Under the pieces are notes generated by a model. That model was not told the origin of the DNA. It searched no databases and saw only the letters and a list, made by a program, of their open reading frames with translations. 64,000 bases of DNA from Chamaecrista fasciculata (Eukaryota > Streptophyta > Magnoliopsida > Fabales > Fabaceae), in assembly GCA_003254925.1 (NCBI GenBank), contig QANZ01018231.1, positions 31,096 through 95,095 on the forward strand, given 5' to 3'. The position numbers were made by a program, and so were the translations under genes. Of this stretch, positions 22,659 to 34,819 are shown piece after piece; positions within the stretch are counted from its first letter, which is position 1; every line of letters starts with the position of its first letter.

Positions 22659-25600
22659 ACGTAAATATCATCTAAAAGGTCCACAAAATGCTCATACCAA
22701 AATTTATACTAAGTCTTTTCAGCAGCATCAAAATGTTTAAACACATATGTTGGCCCAAGATCCCTCACAGCCAAATAATCATTTTAGATTATCAAATACA
22801 TATTTAGGGACTCAAACCAAACATCATAATTAGTCCCAACAAAAGTTTTCACCACAGAAAGTTGCTTAAAACGAAAAGCTGATATGGCCACTAACAAATG
22901 GGAAACAATAATTATGTCTCAAAACATAATTATAACACAAAGTTTCCTTCACAAAATCAACTTATGCAACCTACCGAAAGTTGCTAAAACCAGAAGCTGA
23001 TTTGGCCATCAACAAATGGAAAATATTAATTATGTTTCAAACAACATAATTATAACACAAGATTTCCCTCACAGAATCAGCTTATACAAACTCATGAAAA
23101 ATGTGAAAACACATGTATATCAAAACTTGCAGAACAAAGAGGGGATCAACACAAAATGAATCCATCGTCTCCATATCGATAGGATACAACAGGCTCTGGA
23201 AACATTATAAACAAAACTCAAAGCTGACAAGATACGAATGAGCATGCACCACAAATTGCATATTAACTATGTTTTACCGATAGGGTAAATCCACAATTAA
23301 CATACAAATAGTCTGAGATTGAACAATCTTCTCTCCCACAAACAGGAATTTTATATCAAATTTTATAATCCACAAATCCTGTAATTTGAGAGAAGCTTAA
23401 AACAAATCAAGTATCGCAACAGATGGTCAGAGGAATAAAAAAGTAACCAAATGCATGTCAAATATTCGAATCCTCAACCATATAATCCAATAAATGGATT
23501 AACAAAAGCGATACATATTTGAAGTGGCTGTAGGTGTCTGTCCGACCATTCAAAACAAAACAGCCCTTCCACACATAACAAACATGCAACTTGAAGTAGA
23601 CGAAATGATCTACTCATCTAATCTAATCTGTATTCGAGTGACAAAACCATTCTAATCGGATCAGATATCAAAAAGGCCAACAAAAAGTTTACAGTACTTT
23701 ACAAGTACCTAATGACATGTTAATAGCTTTCCAATAATCCTTAACAAAATTGCTCAAGTATATCCCAAGTACACTTATACGAAAGGTTACAACTTAAATA
23801 GTGTACACTTGAGCAAATCAGCGGAAGTCTAAGGGATTTACACAAGATTGGAAGGCATATCAACAAAAACACAAGAGTGCAATTCAGATTTCTTAAGCAC
23901 TCACATAAATATAGGTCCCAAGAGATAAACCAAAACACCGCAAGACTTAACAAGGTGAAACTAATGGGCAATTCATAAAAAAGATTTCACCTAAGTCATT
24001 CCCACAAAGCGGTTATTAAAACAAATGTTTTATCTCATACAGGAGACCCATACAAAATATTTTGTCCAAAACCAATATCTCAAGTGCCCATCAATCCAAA
24101 AACAAAATAGAGATATTAGGACAAAATAAATAAAATCAATTGCTTAATCAGTAATTTCAAATATTAGTTAATTAATTAATGTTAATCCATACAAATATTG
24201 TAATCTCTCCCACTTGGATAGCATTAATTAATTATCAAATTGGTCCACAAAACTGAACTAAGCAATTAATTATCTAAAAACAGATTGCATTAACAAATGT
24301 CACACCGATAGGGTATGTCCATTGTCAATACAATTTTCAGTTTTGTGGAGCTTGTTTGTAGTGAAAATCGAAACCCTTTAGACTTGCGGTTTTTCGGTTT
24401 TTTGAGACTCAGATCTCGCTTTGATGGAGTTTGTTTTCACAAATCAGCTTATGCAACCTAATAAAAGTTGCTAAAACCAGAAGCAGATTTGGCCATCAAC
24501 AAATGGAAAATATTAATTATGTTTCAAACAACATAATTATAACACAAGATTTCCCTCACAGAATCAGCTTATACAAACTCATGAAAAATGTGAAAACACA
24601 TGTATATCAAAACTTGCAGAACAAAGAGGGGATCAACACAAAATGAATCCATCGTCTCCATATCGATAGGATACAACAGGCTCNGGCACAAAACCATAAC
24701 TAAAGTGCATATTATCGGGTCAAAAAATATTTGACATACCAAACCATAATATTTGGGAGAGTGGCAAACATATATGGTCAATAACAATACACAAAATATG
24801 TACCAAAAATTGAACACAAGATTCCGAGATTAAATGCCCAAAACTCGGAATTTAAAAAAAACATGGAAATTAGATACTAAATATTTTGATGCCCAAAAAA
24901 TTATAGGAAAATAAATTTCCAAAGACAAATCAAATATTGAGGCAAATATCCAAAAAATGATCTTGGGCCATGGGATAGAAGGTGAAGTCTTGTCCATTTA
25001 TGCTAAATTGATTAATTGGTCATTATTTGGTCCTTTATTTTAATTAAAGGATTATGGTTGCAATTAATTTAGATTAATTTGCAAGTTTTGACCCTTCCAT
25101 CAAAGCGAGATCTGAGTCTCAAAAAACCGAAAAACCGCAAGTCTAAAGGGTTTCGATTTTCACTACAAACAAGCTCCAATCCAGCAAATTTTACATGTTA
25201 TGTGTTCATAATAACAAGAAGAACAAAGTACCAAAAACGATTTNTTTTATATCCCATCACCCAGTCCAAAAAGAGTCCAAAAGGGGCGTACTCAATTTCT
25301 GCATTTTTTTTTTAATGCAAACAGGGACCAAAACGCAAAGATAACAAAAATGGGGAACCAAAAAAGCAAATTGCACAAAAGTGGTGGACCAAAAGAGCAA
25401 TTTTCACAAAAAAAGGATGGCCAAACGAAAAAAGCAGAAGAACGCTGTTCTTCTTCTCCCTCTTGCAGCTCACTGTTCATCGGACCAAAATCCACCATTT
25501 TCAATCCGTTTTTGAGCTCGTTTCGTGCAGATTTCAAATGGGTTTTGATTTTCAAACATGATAAACATGATTCCATGCATCAATAACAAGGATTAAGCTC

Positions 25601-26078
25601 AAAATAGCCCCCAAAATCGAAGAAAAACGCACCCGACGGACCAAATTTGAAACGCAGCAAGTCGGAGCTTTTCCTCAAAATTTTTCATGCAAAATGATCC
25701 TTAGGGTCCGAAAATGAGAATGCATAAACTGATTTGTGAAAACAAACTCCATCAAAGCGAGATCTGAGTCTCAAAAAACCGAAAAACCGCAAGTCTAAAG
25801 GGTTTCGATTTTCACTACAAACAAGCTCCAATCCAGCAAATTTTACATGTTATGTGTTCATAATAACAAGAAGAACAAAGTACCAAAAACGATTTTCGAA
25901 AACAAGCAAGAATCAACAGATTCAGGGACCAAAATGCACAAACTCGAAAATCCAGATATGAACAACAAAGAACATGTTTCACAAATTCAACTCCAGAAAA
26001 CATGAAGATCAAGAATCAATGGCTNTGAACAGCAAGCAACAATTTCAACTCCAGAAAACATCAAATCAAGAACCAATA
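22659..26078. other. Retrotransposon interior, no coding domains seen
   Basis: This is non-coding A-rich DNA shared with the second copy at 27801-30264. It includes single N bases at 24684, 25244 and 26025, and each marks a break in the order seen in the second copy. The segment at 25079-25243 is repeated at 25740-25890, and the 40 bp before 26025 are repeated just after it. Frames here such as 25350-25586 do not resemble known proteins. Confidence 0.65.
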
Positions 26079-26090
26079 GCTCTGATACCA
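26079..26090 (-). other. Primer-binding site for initiator-Met tRNA
   Basis: On the - strand this reads TGGTATCAGAGC, complementary to the 3' end of plant initiator tRNA-Met. It lies two bases from the LTR end at 26093 and fixes the element's orientation as the - strand. The same site recurs at 30265-30276 beside the second copy's LTR. Confidence 0.85.
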
Positions 26091-26092
26091 AT

Positions 26093-26605
26093 TGACGGAA
26101 ATAAATCCGAGTATGGGAGATGAAATCACTGACCTGGAGTTGAAATTGATCTTGAATGGAGGCAAGAATCTTCAAGCCACTCATCCAAAGAGTTGCCACA
26201 CAATGGAGTAGAGAAAAGAGGACCAAGGAAGGCAAAAATGATGGACCTCCTTTTTTGTGAAAGCATATGGTATATATATATACCTGAAAATATTCACTAA
26301 TGAAACCATTAGTGAATATTACAAAATGGTCCTAAACAAAATTACAAAATAGTCCCTTTAACAAACAAACTCCATATATACATTAGTAATTTAATGGGAT
26401 AATTACTAATACTCTTCGGACGTGGCTTGAGGTTCTTAGCCTGGTCCCGGAAGGCTTGTGGATAATCCAACCCATCACGAATTACCACAAGTAATATGAA
26501 CCCAATCTATTCTTATTCAGACTTACGATAAATTAATTACTTATCAGTAAATACAAATATTAATCTTACAATAGATTAATGCTAATCCACACAAAAATTC
26601 CAACA
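26093..26605 (-). repeat. 5' LTR of the 20.8-26.6 kb element
   Basis: It is bounded by TGTTGG...CCGTCA on the - strand. The start of the LTR is only 12 bp downstream of the stop codon of the truncated WAT1-related gene, so that gene's 3' untranslated region is retroelement sequence. Confidence 0.8.
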
Positions 26606-26617
26606 CATTGCTCATGC

Positions 26618-27692
26618 TTATGTTAATTTGAGTGTGGTTTTTGGATCAACAGCTGTAACGGCATCAGTAATAACTTCACATTCTTCTTGATGAATTTGAT
26701 CTAATGGCACTATCTCATTTATTGTTTTCATTTCCTTGCTCTTTCCCCATAGCACCATGTATAGCCCAAATACAATCAGCACTGCTCCAATCACACTACA
26801 TGCATGCACACACTCAATTAAATCCACATATATACTATTGCATTGTATATAGATTTTAAAATGGTCTGGCACTCTATTCTAAAACATTATCTATAAAAAC
26901 AAATATATAAAGAAAGTTTTTTCATCAATTTTGATGTATATATATATATGTGGATACCTTCCTACGTATAGGTTCTCATCCAACATCAAAGAACCAACAA
27001 TGGCCATAACTATAAGCAAGAGAGGGTTGAAAACAGAGGTGAAGAGTGGACCTCTCATCCTTACAACCCATGATATCATTACAACCAATATCCCTGAGCC
27101 TACAATCCCCTGCATGTATATGCAAATCAACAACAAAAATTAAATAATAAAATTCATAATTATCAAGTACTTATATAAATTAATCAATTAATAATTAGTT
27201 AGGTACCGCGTAAACTGCAGTTAGAAGCTTAATATTCCAATGCAACCTCCATTGACTCCAATCCTTCTCGGTACAAAGAGCATAGATAGTGGATTGTATA
27301 GCTCCCATTATAGACATTAGAGCGGTGCTTGAATAAGGTGTTGGATAAATTTTGCTCATCTTAGCCTGCTCTATAAAATATTAGTAATCACATATTAATT
27401 ATATATAGCTATTAAATAAAATAATAATTAGTTAAATATTAAATTGACCTGAATAATGAGCCAGCTTGCAAAACTGAAGCAGCTTGCTATTCCACAGATA
27501 ACACCCAACACTACTTTGTTGCCATGTGCTGATGAAACGTCAGCGTTTTGATGTAGAAGGTGAATGTGAAAGGTCCAAATGTTAATTTCTTTTATTTTAA
27601 CAAAAGTTAGAATCATTGCCCCAGCAACTCCTGTTATAGTTCCTAATACCTTCATCTTTCCTGCTGCTTTGCGAAAATTCAATTTTTCAAGC
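26618..27692 (-). pseudogene. WAT1-related (EamA) transporter, 5'-truncated copy A
   Basis: Exons 4-7 are present and in frame: 27449-27692, 27207-27365, 26958-27109 and 26618-26795 (stop TAA at 26618-26620). Splice sites are normal. They encode the last part of the first EamA half, starting RLEKLNFRKAAGKMKV, and the whole second half, including AKMSKIYPTPYSS, GIVGSGILVVMISW, LDENLYVGR and GLYMVLWGKSKEMK. Exons 1-3 are missing: about 110 bp upstream of exon 4 the sequence hits an N (27800) and then retrotransposon DNA. It is closest to copy C (43161-45320), whose exon 4 has the same 244-nt length. Either a retroelement has cut the gene or the draft assembly has misjoined it. The surviving exons carry no stops, which favours a recent break or an assembly error. 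Confidence 0.85.
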
Positions 27693-27800
27693 CTTAAGTA
27701 CATTAGAAAAAAAAAACAATTAGTTTACTCTTTTTTAGATGAAATTCCCAATGTTAAAAACACTTGATGTGAGTGTTAACTAATTGCTTTGTTAAAAGGN

Positions 27801-30475
27801 GAATCCATCGTCTCCATATCGATAGGATACAACAGACTCTGGAAACATTATAAACAAAACTCAAAGCTGACAAGATATACAAATGAGGATGCACCACAAA
27901 TTGCATATTAACCATGTTCTACCGATAGGGTAAATCCACAATTAACATACAAATAGTCTGAGATTGAACAATCTTCTCTCCCACAAACAGGAATTTTATA
28001 TCAAATTTTATAATCCACAAATCCTGTAATTTGAGAGAAGCTTACAACAAATCAAGTATCACAACAGATGGTCAGAGGAATGAAAAAATTAACCAAATGC
28101 ATGTCAAATATTCGAATCCTCAACCATATAATCCAATAAATGGATTAACAAAAGTGATACACATTTGAAGTGATTATAGGTGTCTATCCGACCCTTTAAA
28201 ACAAAAAAGCCCTTCCAAAAACAAAAACAAGTAGCTTGAAGTAGACGAAAAGATCTCCTCAGCTAATCTAATCTGGATCCGAGTAACAAAAAAAAAAAAT
28301 TCCAATCGGATCGGATATCAAAAGGCTAACAGATGATTTACAGTACGTAACAAGTGCCTAATTACATGTTAATAGCTTTCCAATAATCCCTAACAAAATT
28401 GCTCAAGTATGTCTCAAGTACACTTATACGAAAGGTTACAACTTAAATAGTGTACACTTGAGCAAAGCAGCGGAAGTCTAAAAGGATTCACACAAGATTG
28501 GAAAGCATATCAACAAAAAAAAAAACAAGAGTGCAATTCAGATTTCTTAAGCACTCACATAAATATAGGTCCCAAGAGATAAACCAAAACACCGCAAGAC
28601 TTAACAAGGTGAAACTAATGGGCAATTCATAAAAAATGATTTCACCTAAGTCATTCCCACAAAGCGGTTATTAAAAAACAAATGTTCTATCTCAATTGAG
28701 AGACCTATATAAAATATTTTGTCCAAAACAAATATCTCAAATGCCCATAAATAACAATCAAATGAAGTAGAGATATTGAGACAAAATAAACAAAATCAAT
28801 TGCTTAATCAGTAATTTCAAATATTAGTTAATTAATTAATGCTAATCCATACAAATATTGTAATCTCTCCCACTTGGATAGCATTAATTAATTATCAAAT
28901 TGGTCCACAAAACTGAACTAAGCAATTAATCATCTAAAAAACAGATTGCATTAACAAATGTCACACCGATAGGGTATGTCCATTGTCAATACAATTTTCA
29001 GCCCACAAAACAAAACAACCTTGTAACCGGACCCACGATAGGTGAGCACTCAATCACAAGTTGCTAACAATCCCAAAATAATTTCCATAACCAAACATTT
29101 CAAAATTTTGGCCAAAAGGGGCTCAAAATTAATTTTGGGCACAAAACCATAATTAAAGTGCATATTATCGGGTCAAAAATTATTTGACATACCAAACCAT
29201 AAAATTAGGGAGAGTGGCAACATATATGGTCAAAAACAATACACAAAATATGCACAAAAAAATTTTCAACTCAAAAATTCTGAGAATACATGTCCCCAAA
29301 CTCAGAATTTAAAAATTATGGAAATTAAATACTAAATATTTCGATGCCCCAAAAGAAATTATGGAAAATATTATTTTTCCAAAAGAGAATCAAATATTGA
29401 GGCAAATATCCAAAATAGAGTTCAAATTGGTCAATAAAAACATGGGCCAAAAGTTGCAAATGGATTAATTTGCAAAATACAAAACTATATTATGACCAAC
29501 TAATAAATCTAGCATAAATGCATAAGCCTCAATTTTATATCCCATGACCCAGTCCAAAAAGTCCAAAAGGGGCGTGCTCAATTTCTGCATTTTTTTTAAT
29601 GCAAACAGGGACCAAAACGCAAAATTAGCAAAACTGTGGGGACCAAAAACACAAATTGCACAAAACAAGGAAGCCAAACAGAGTTCTTCTTCTTCCTCCG
29701 CGTGGGTCACTGTTCACCGCCCAAAAACCACCATTTTTGCACAAATTTGAGCTCGATTTGATGCAGATTTCTCATGGGTTTTGATTGTTTCATGACTCAA
29801 ATTCATTTTCATGAATCAATTTCAAAAGATCAAGCTCAAAAAACACCACAAAATGGAAGAAAAAACGGACCCGATGAACCCTAACATAGGCCAATTCGAA
29901 ATGCAGCAAATCGAAGCACTTTCTTCAAAATTTCATGTGCAAAATGATCCTTAGGGTCCGAAAAAGAGTACCCATAAACTCATTTCTCAAAACAAACTCC
30001 AACAAAACCGGATCTGAGCCTCCAAAAAACCGAAAAAAAAAACGCAAGGCTAAAGGGTTTTTCGATTTTTACCCCAAACAAGCTCCAATCCAACAAATTT
30101 TACATGTTGCATGTTCATAATAACACCACAAACAAAGCCCAAGAAACGATTTCCGAAAATAAACAAGAATCAACAGATGACCAAAATGAACAAATCGAAA
30201 ATTTGATATATGAACAATATGCAAGAAGTTCAACTCCAGAAAACATCAAGATCAAGAACCAATGGCTCTGATACCAATTGACGGAAATAAGTGCGAGTGT
30301 GGGAGACGAAATCACTGACCTGGAGTTGAAATTGATCTTGAGTGGAGCTAAGATCTTCAAGCCACTCATCCAAAGAGTTGCCACAAATGGAGTACAGAAA
30401 AGATAGACTAAAGTGGTACAAAATGAGGACCCCCTAGTGTATGAAAACACATTTGCTATATATATATATTGTTGG
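27801..30475 (-). mobile_element. Partial second copy of the same LTR retrotransposon
   Basis: It is collinear with 23157 onward of the first copy and runs through the interior without the inversion seen there. It reaches the primer site (30265-30276) and an LTR starting at 30279. The LTR is cut near 30475 by a different sequence. No coding domains are present. The left edge is the N at 27800. Confidence 0.75.
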
Positions 30476-30788
30476 GAATTCAAGGGCGCCTAAGGCAGCG
30501 GAAGCATGAAAAACTGTAAATAAAAAAACTTAAACGCCCAGGTCCAAGAATTCCCGAACGGATCCGCTAGCTGAATTTAAAACTTTTGGTTAAGTGGTAT
30601 ACCTCACGAGTTTCAATCGGTTTAAGTGAACGGGGCGATCCCAAGAAGTCCACTTGACGCGTCCTTCCTCCGCCGGTAATCCACACGAACAGTTTGGAGA
30701 TGCCTAGGTGCTAGCCTCCTTCACTTCTCAAGTGAATCCGGAACCTTTATCTACGGGTGTTCTTTTAATTCAAGAACTCTTCTTGAAT
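30476..30788. mobile_element. Start of a different LTR-like element, cut by an assembly gap
   Basis: It begins TGTTGGGAATTC right where the previous LTR stops. It is richer in GC than its surroundings and runs into the N run at 30789-30820. TGTTGG is a common LTR start, but without the other end this stays tentative. Confidence 0.45.
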
Positions 30789-30820
30789 NNNNNNNNNNNN
30801 NNNNNNNNNNNNNNNNNNNN
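30789..30820. other. Assembly gap (32 N)
   Basis: A run of N. The sequence after it (30821-31574) is AT-rich intergenic DNA with no supported gene. A GC-richer patch at 31320-31450 has a polypyrimidine stretch but no recognisable product. Confidence 0.95.
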
Positions 30821-31574
30821 ATCTCTCTTTAAACTTCATATCAACTTTCAATTTCTTTTTCATTGCTGTTTTATCTAATGGTGCCTCAAATAACATTAAG
30901 ATAGGAGTCATCATCACCAGGAAAAAATTAGATAGGAGTCAACAGTGGGGGGGTTGAGTGGGTAAGAATAATAATGAGTAAGATTCTTTTTGCGACAAAC
31001 TTGCTTTTCACCCGATACAAACTTGATAATATTGATTATTGAGTTACGAAGAATTTTAAGTAGGCTAATTAATTTTAAAAAATAAAAAGAATAAAAGAAT
31101 AGATTTCTTATTAGAAATATTATAATATTAATAATATACACAATAAAATATTGATTTGAAGTAGAAGGGATCAAATAATAATTTTCATTCCCCAAATATT
31201 TTAATTTTTTACATTAAAGTTATTTTACTTTTATGATAGGATCAAAATGTTAGAAAAATAAACAAATGAAGGTTTTAGTGGATTTTACACGAAAATAAAA
31301 AAATTAAAAAAAGAAAAAGAAAAACCCCTCTTCTTCTCTTTCTTCTTCTTCTGAACCTTCACAGCCGTGGCTGCTGCCGGCGAGTGAACATGAAGAGGAC
31401 GCCAGAGTTAGGTGTCGACGGTGGAAGGAGGGATAATCGATGTTTGATGAATCAAACATAGAGGGTTTTTCTTTCTGGCCAATTAAATTCAATACATCTC
31501 AACATTATCTCTCTTTCTCTCTGTTTTTGCCTATTATAAGTTGAAAAGAGCATGTGGGTTATATATACTGAATT

Positions 31575-32344
31575 GGCTTAACTGCACTTTTGGTCCCATA
31601 ACTATGACAAAGGTTTCATTTTGGTCCCATAACTTTTTTTGATGCAATTTTGGTTTCATAACTTCTCAAAAGGTTCCACCGTTAGTCCCTTGGTGAATTC
31701 CATCCATATTTAGCCGTTAAGTATGACATGGCATAGTAACTAGGATTATGATGTGGCAAAATAAGATGAAGTGGACTGAAATAGGATCTATATGCAACAT
31801 ATTAAAACTTATCTATACCCAACCACAAAATATACAAAGAGTGGTACTGACAGAGACCAATATGGTGGGGAAGAAGAGACTTCAAGTAGAAGGCGCCGAC
31901 GAAGTCGATGGGATCCTCAGTCAGAGTCGAACGACCAAAGCGGCGACGACAGCGAATCGGGAAGCGGAACGAGGAAGAGGAAGTCCCGTTGGGCTGACGA
32001 GAAAGAGGAAGTACCACTCTTTGTATATATTGTGGTTGGGTATAGATAAATTTTAATATGTTGCATATAGATCCTATTTCAGTTCATTTCATCTTATTTT
32101 GCCACATCATGATCCTAGTCACTATGCCACGTCATACTTAACGGCTAAATATGGATGAAATTCACCAAGGGACTAACGGTGGAACCTTTAGAGAAATTAT
32201 GGGACCAAAATTGTAACAAAAAAATTTATGGGACCAAAATGAAACCTTTGTCATAGTTATGGGACCAACATTGCAACAAAAAAAGTTATGGGACCAAAAT
32301 GAAACCTTTGTCATAGTTATGGGACCAAAATTGCACTTTAAGCC
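31575..32344. mobile_element. Pack-MULE: Mutator-like element carrying a captured gene piece
   Basis: Long terminal inverted repeats (31575-31847 and 32011-32344) begin 'ggctta' and contain 'ttttggtcccataac'. The arms match almost base for base, including the inner 'gtaccactctttgtatat'. Flanking 9-mers tactgaatt (31566-31574) and tattgaatt (32345-32353) agree at 8 of 9. The right arm has an extra internal copy of about 60 bp. Between the arms sits 163 bp of foreign coding sequence (next entry). Confidence 0.88.
31848..32010 (+). pseudogene. Captured fragment of splicing factor SF1 (branchpoint-bridging protein)
   Basis: In one frame it reads [20 protein letters not shown] followed by [12 protein letters not shown] and [17 protein letters not shown]. 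The paired 'RRRRSRWDP' and '[10 protein letters not shown]' motifs are characteristic of the N-terminal region of plant SF1. Only about 53 codons are present, with no KH domain, zinc knuckle or RRM. Both ends fall exactly at the inverted-repeat arms. GC content is far above the surroundings. The frame stays open into both arms (31792-32049), so a short chimeric peptide is possible but unproven. Confidence 0.82.
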
Positions 32345-33900
32345 TATTGAATTTAAAGAAACAGATCATGAGGAATTAATTTACCTAATCTGTCGGGTGA
32401 GTTGAAAGGTCTAATATGGTGGTTTTTGTAGAACGAAGTTCAAACAAGAAAGAGAAAGATACATTGTACCAAAACAAAAGAAAAAGCGATAAGTAATTAC
32501 AAATTAATTTAATTGTACATACACACAGCACAACACAGTTATGCATCGTAATCACACATGCCTATATTTGTATTCTTATCTACCCCGAGATGGAAAAGAA
32601 ATAATTAAAGGCAATAAACTCACATTAATATGCATGTGAGAGTAGTATAGAAGAATCCCCAATTATTTAATCATTATTCGGTCATTACATTAAATTTCAC
32701 TCTTACAAGTTACAATGACTTTTAGAAATGTATATATATATATATTGATCACTATCCTCACAAAAAAAAAATTGATCCCTCTTATAATTAGTAACAAGTC
32801 TAATTTATAAAATCTTATAACATGACTAAAATAGAACTGTTAGGAAATATTAAAGGCCAACATATAGAGAAAGAAGAAATATTAGGGATCAAAATGAAAT
32901 TTTGGGCAAACATTGAGAACCAGAATAAGATTTTGACTAATATTTTAATATGTGTGTAAAAAAAAAAAGACTAATATTTTAATATGAAATCGAAATTTGA
33001 AAGGAGGGGAAAGCTTTTCATTAAGACAATATTAAATTTGAATATCCAAAATTGGCACGAGGGAAGTCATATATGGGAATATAAATTTTTCTTGGTAAAC
33101 ATAAATTCATAATTGCCTTTGGCAAAAAAATAGAAGAAAATGGAGTGGTACCTGACATCCAAATGTCGATTAATAAGTATGCTTATGTATGGAAAAAGGT
33201 GCAACTCTAGTGGCATTTTCCCTTGAAGGACTTTACTTTAGAATAGGTTTGTTTAGTATTAGTATGTTTTTTCTTTGTTCTTTTTTTGGGGAATTAAAAG
33301 GAAATATACGTTGTTTTTTTTTATGTGCTCTAGAAATATCTTTTAGAAATTGCAATCCAACTTCCATTTTCTGCTCTTAAATGTCATATTCACTCTTCCA
33401 TTGTATCAAATTCAATCAATCATAAACAATAAAACCCAAAATAATTAGAGGAGTAATTGTCTCTACAGAGACTGCTGCTCCCTTAATTACTTGTTAATTA
33501 GGCTAGGAAGTCTTGATCTTACATATAATCACCATATTTTATCTGATTAAAGAAATTAAAAAATAATCTAAAAAAATGAATAAAAATATAAGTCACAAGA
33601 GAAATTAATTTTATAGTTAGAATTTAGGTCACATTTCATTTTATAATAAAAAAATAAAAAAGAGCTTCACAAAATCAAAAAAAAAATGAGAAGGCCTAAT
33701 CACTATGGTGTTAGTTTCATTTTAATTCTCAAGCTATTTTTTATTCCGCTCCGGTCTTCAAATTATTTTGTTTTTTGTTTTGGTCTCCAAAATGTGATTT
33801 CATCTAATTTCTAGTGTTATTTCTAACCTAGACAGTTGAGATGTTTTATTCATCACTCACATGACAAGCACGTGGCCAAGGCTAAGCCTGACTAGTTATA
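32345..33900. other. Intergenic DNA with element remnants
   Basis: No gene is supported. Right and left halves of 'ggtcc/ggacc' type elements lie at about 32810-32942 and 33700-33830 without partners. The rest is AT-rich with simple repeats. The frame at 33189-33380 has no recognisable content. Confidence 0.55.
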
Positions 33901-33907
33901 TATACTG

Positions 33908-34490
33908 ATGATGAGTACTGTGTTGAATAACTCAGCTCATTCAATAGTAAGAATTCATTTTAATTTCTCTTCTCTGCTCTGCTTTGCTTTCATATTCCTT
34001 TTATCCCCTCTCTCAAACCCTTCTTCTTTCTCACTTCTCCATCTCTTTTCATTATATATATACATCTATATATATATATATATCCGTCTCTCCAATTCCA
34101 TCTCCTCCAAAATCGAAGAAGCAGAAGGAAGTTAGCACAGGAGGGCCAAGCTTTACACTCCTCCTCCAGGTAAATTAATTAATAGTCTTTTAATTAATTT
34201 AATTATTACTTGTTTTGTTTTCCAATTTCATTTTTGGGCTACAACTCCGGCCATCTCTAATAATACCTCTGTCTCGTTCTCATTTTGCTCTCACACTCTC
34301 TCTCTCACACACACCTTGTATCCTAGTAGGAGTAGCTGAATATATATATAAATAAATGAATTTAATATGTGTTGTTGTGATGTGATTAATAATATATGCA
34401 TGCTATATATGCAGGTGGTGAACCTGGAGGAGGAGGTTATATATATTATATTAGAAATGAGGTTAATTACGTTGAAGAATATAATATAAA
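33908..34490 (+). other. Possible two-exon transcript, small secreted-type peptide or non-coding RNA
   Basis: A pyrimidine-rich leader-like stretch is followed by a clean splice donor (ccag/gtaaat at 34170) and an acceptor (tatgcag/gtgg at 34414/34415). The frame from 33908 starts with a hydrophobic, signal-like segment (SSLLCFAFIFLLSPL) but stops at 34133-34135. Beyond that stop the same frame runs across the splice as AKLYTPPPGGEPGGGG and ends at a stop near 34490. A second frame from 33984 is open across the same junction without a stop until exon 2. I recognise no family. It may equally be a non-coding RNA or chance. Confidence 0.25.
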
Positions 34491-34819
34491 GTGAGAATCC
34501 CTTATAAGAAGCAACGTCCTTATGTAGCGGACGTTGATCTCCCAAATTTTCACTTTTCAACCATCAACCATCAAATGTCTGACTTTTGTTTTCATTTCTT
34601 TGTTCTTTCCCCGTAAACTCTCCTCCACATTTCAATTCTTTCACTTTTCAACCATCAACCATGTATATATATATATATAGTTACGCACACTAGTGTAAAT
34701 CTACACCTTATCCCCGTTTCAGCCAGTTTTTCTTTTCTTCTCTTTGTCGATCGCATGTGTGAAGGAAAATAAATTAATTACTGAATAAAAGATTTGTTTG
34801 GGTTCACCAATTTAATTAT

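Larger units (their letters stand above)
20808..26605 (-). mobile_element. Non-autonomous LTR retrotransposon (5.8 kb), rearranged
   Basis: Two related LTRs of 512 and 513 bp bound it. On the - strand they start TGTTGGAATTTTTGTG and end CCGTCA. A primer-binding site for initiator-Met tRNA adjoins the right-hand (5') LTR, and a purine tract (complement of 'atctcccacttgg', 21320-21332) adjoins the left-hand (3') LTR. The 4.8-kb interior shows no gag, protease, integrase or reverse transcriptase, so it resembles a LARD-type element moved by another element's proteins. Flanking pentamers (atgtt and cattg) do not match, and the interior is scrambled: 24342-24432 is inverted relative to 25740-25830, and 24433-24683 repeats 22960-23200. 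The copies at the two ends may therefore come from different insertions or from misassembly. Confidence 0.75.

Noticed and set aside
31748..32056. A second frame over the SF1 fragment with its own ATG
   Set aside because: The neighbouring frame carries the SF1 motifs. This one is Thr/Arg-rich noise from the same bases.
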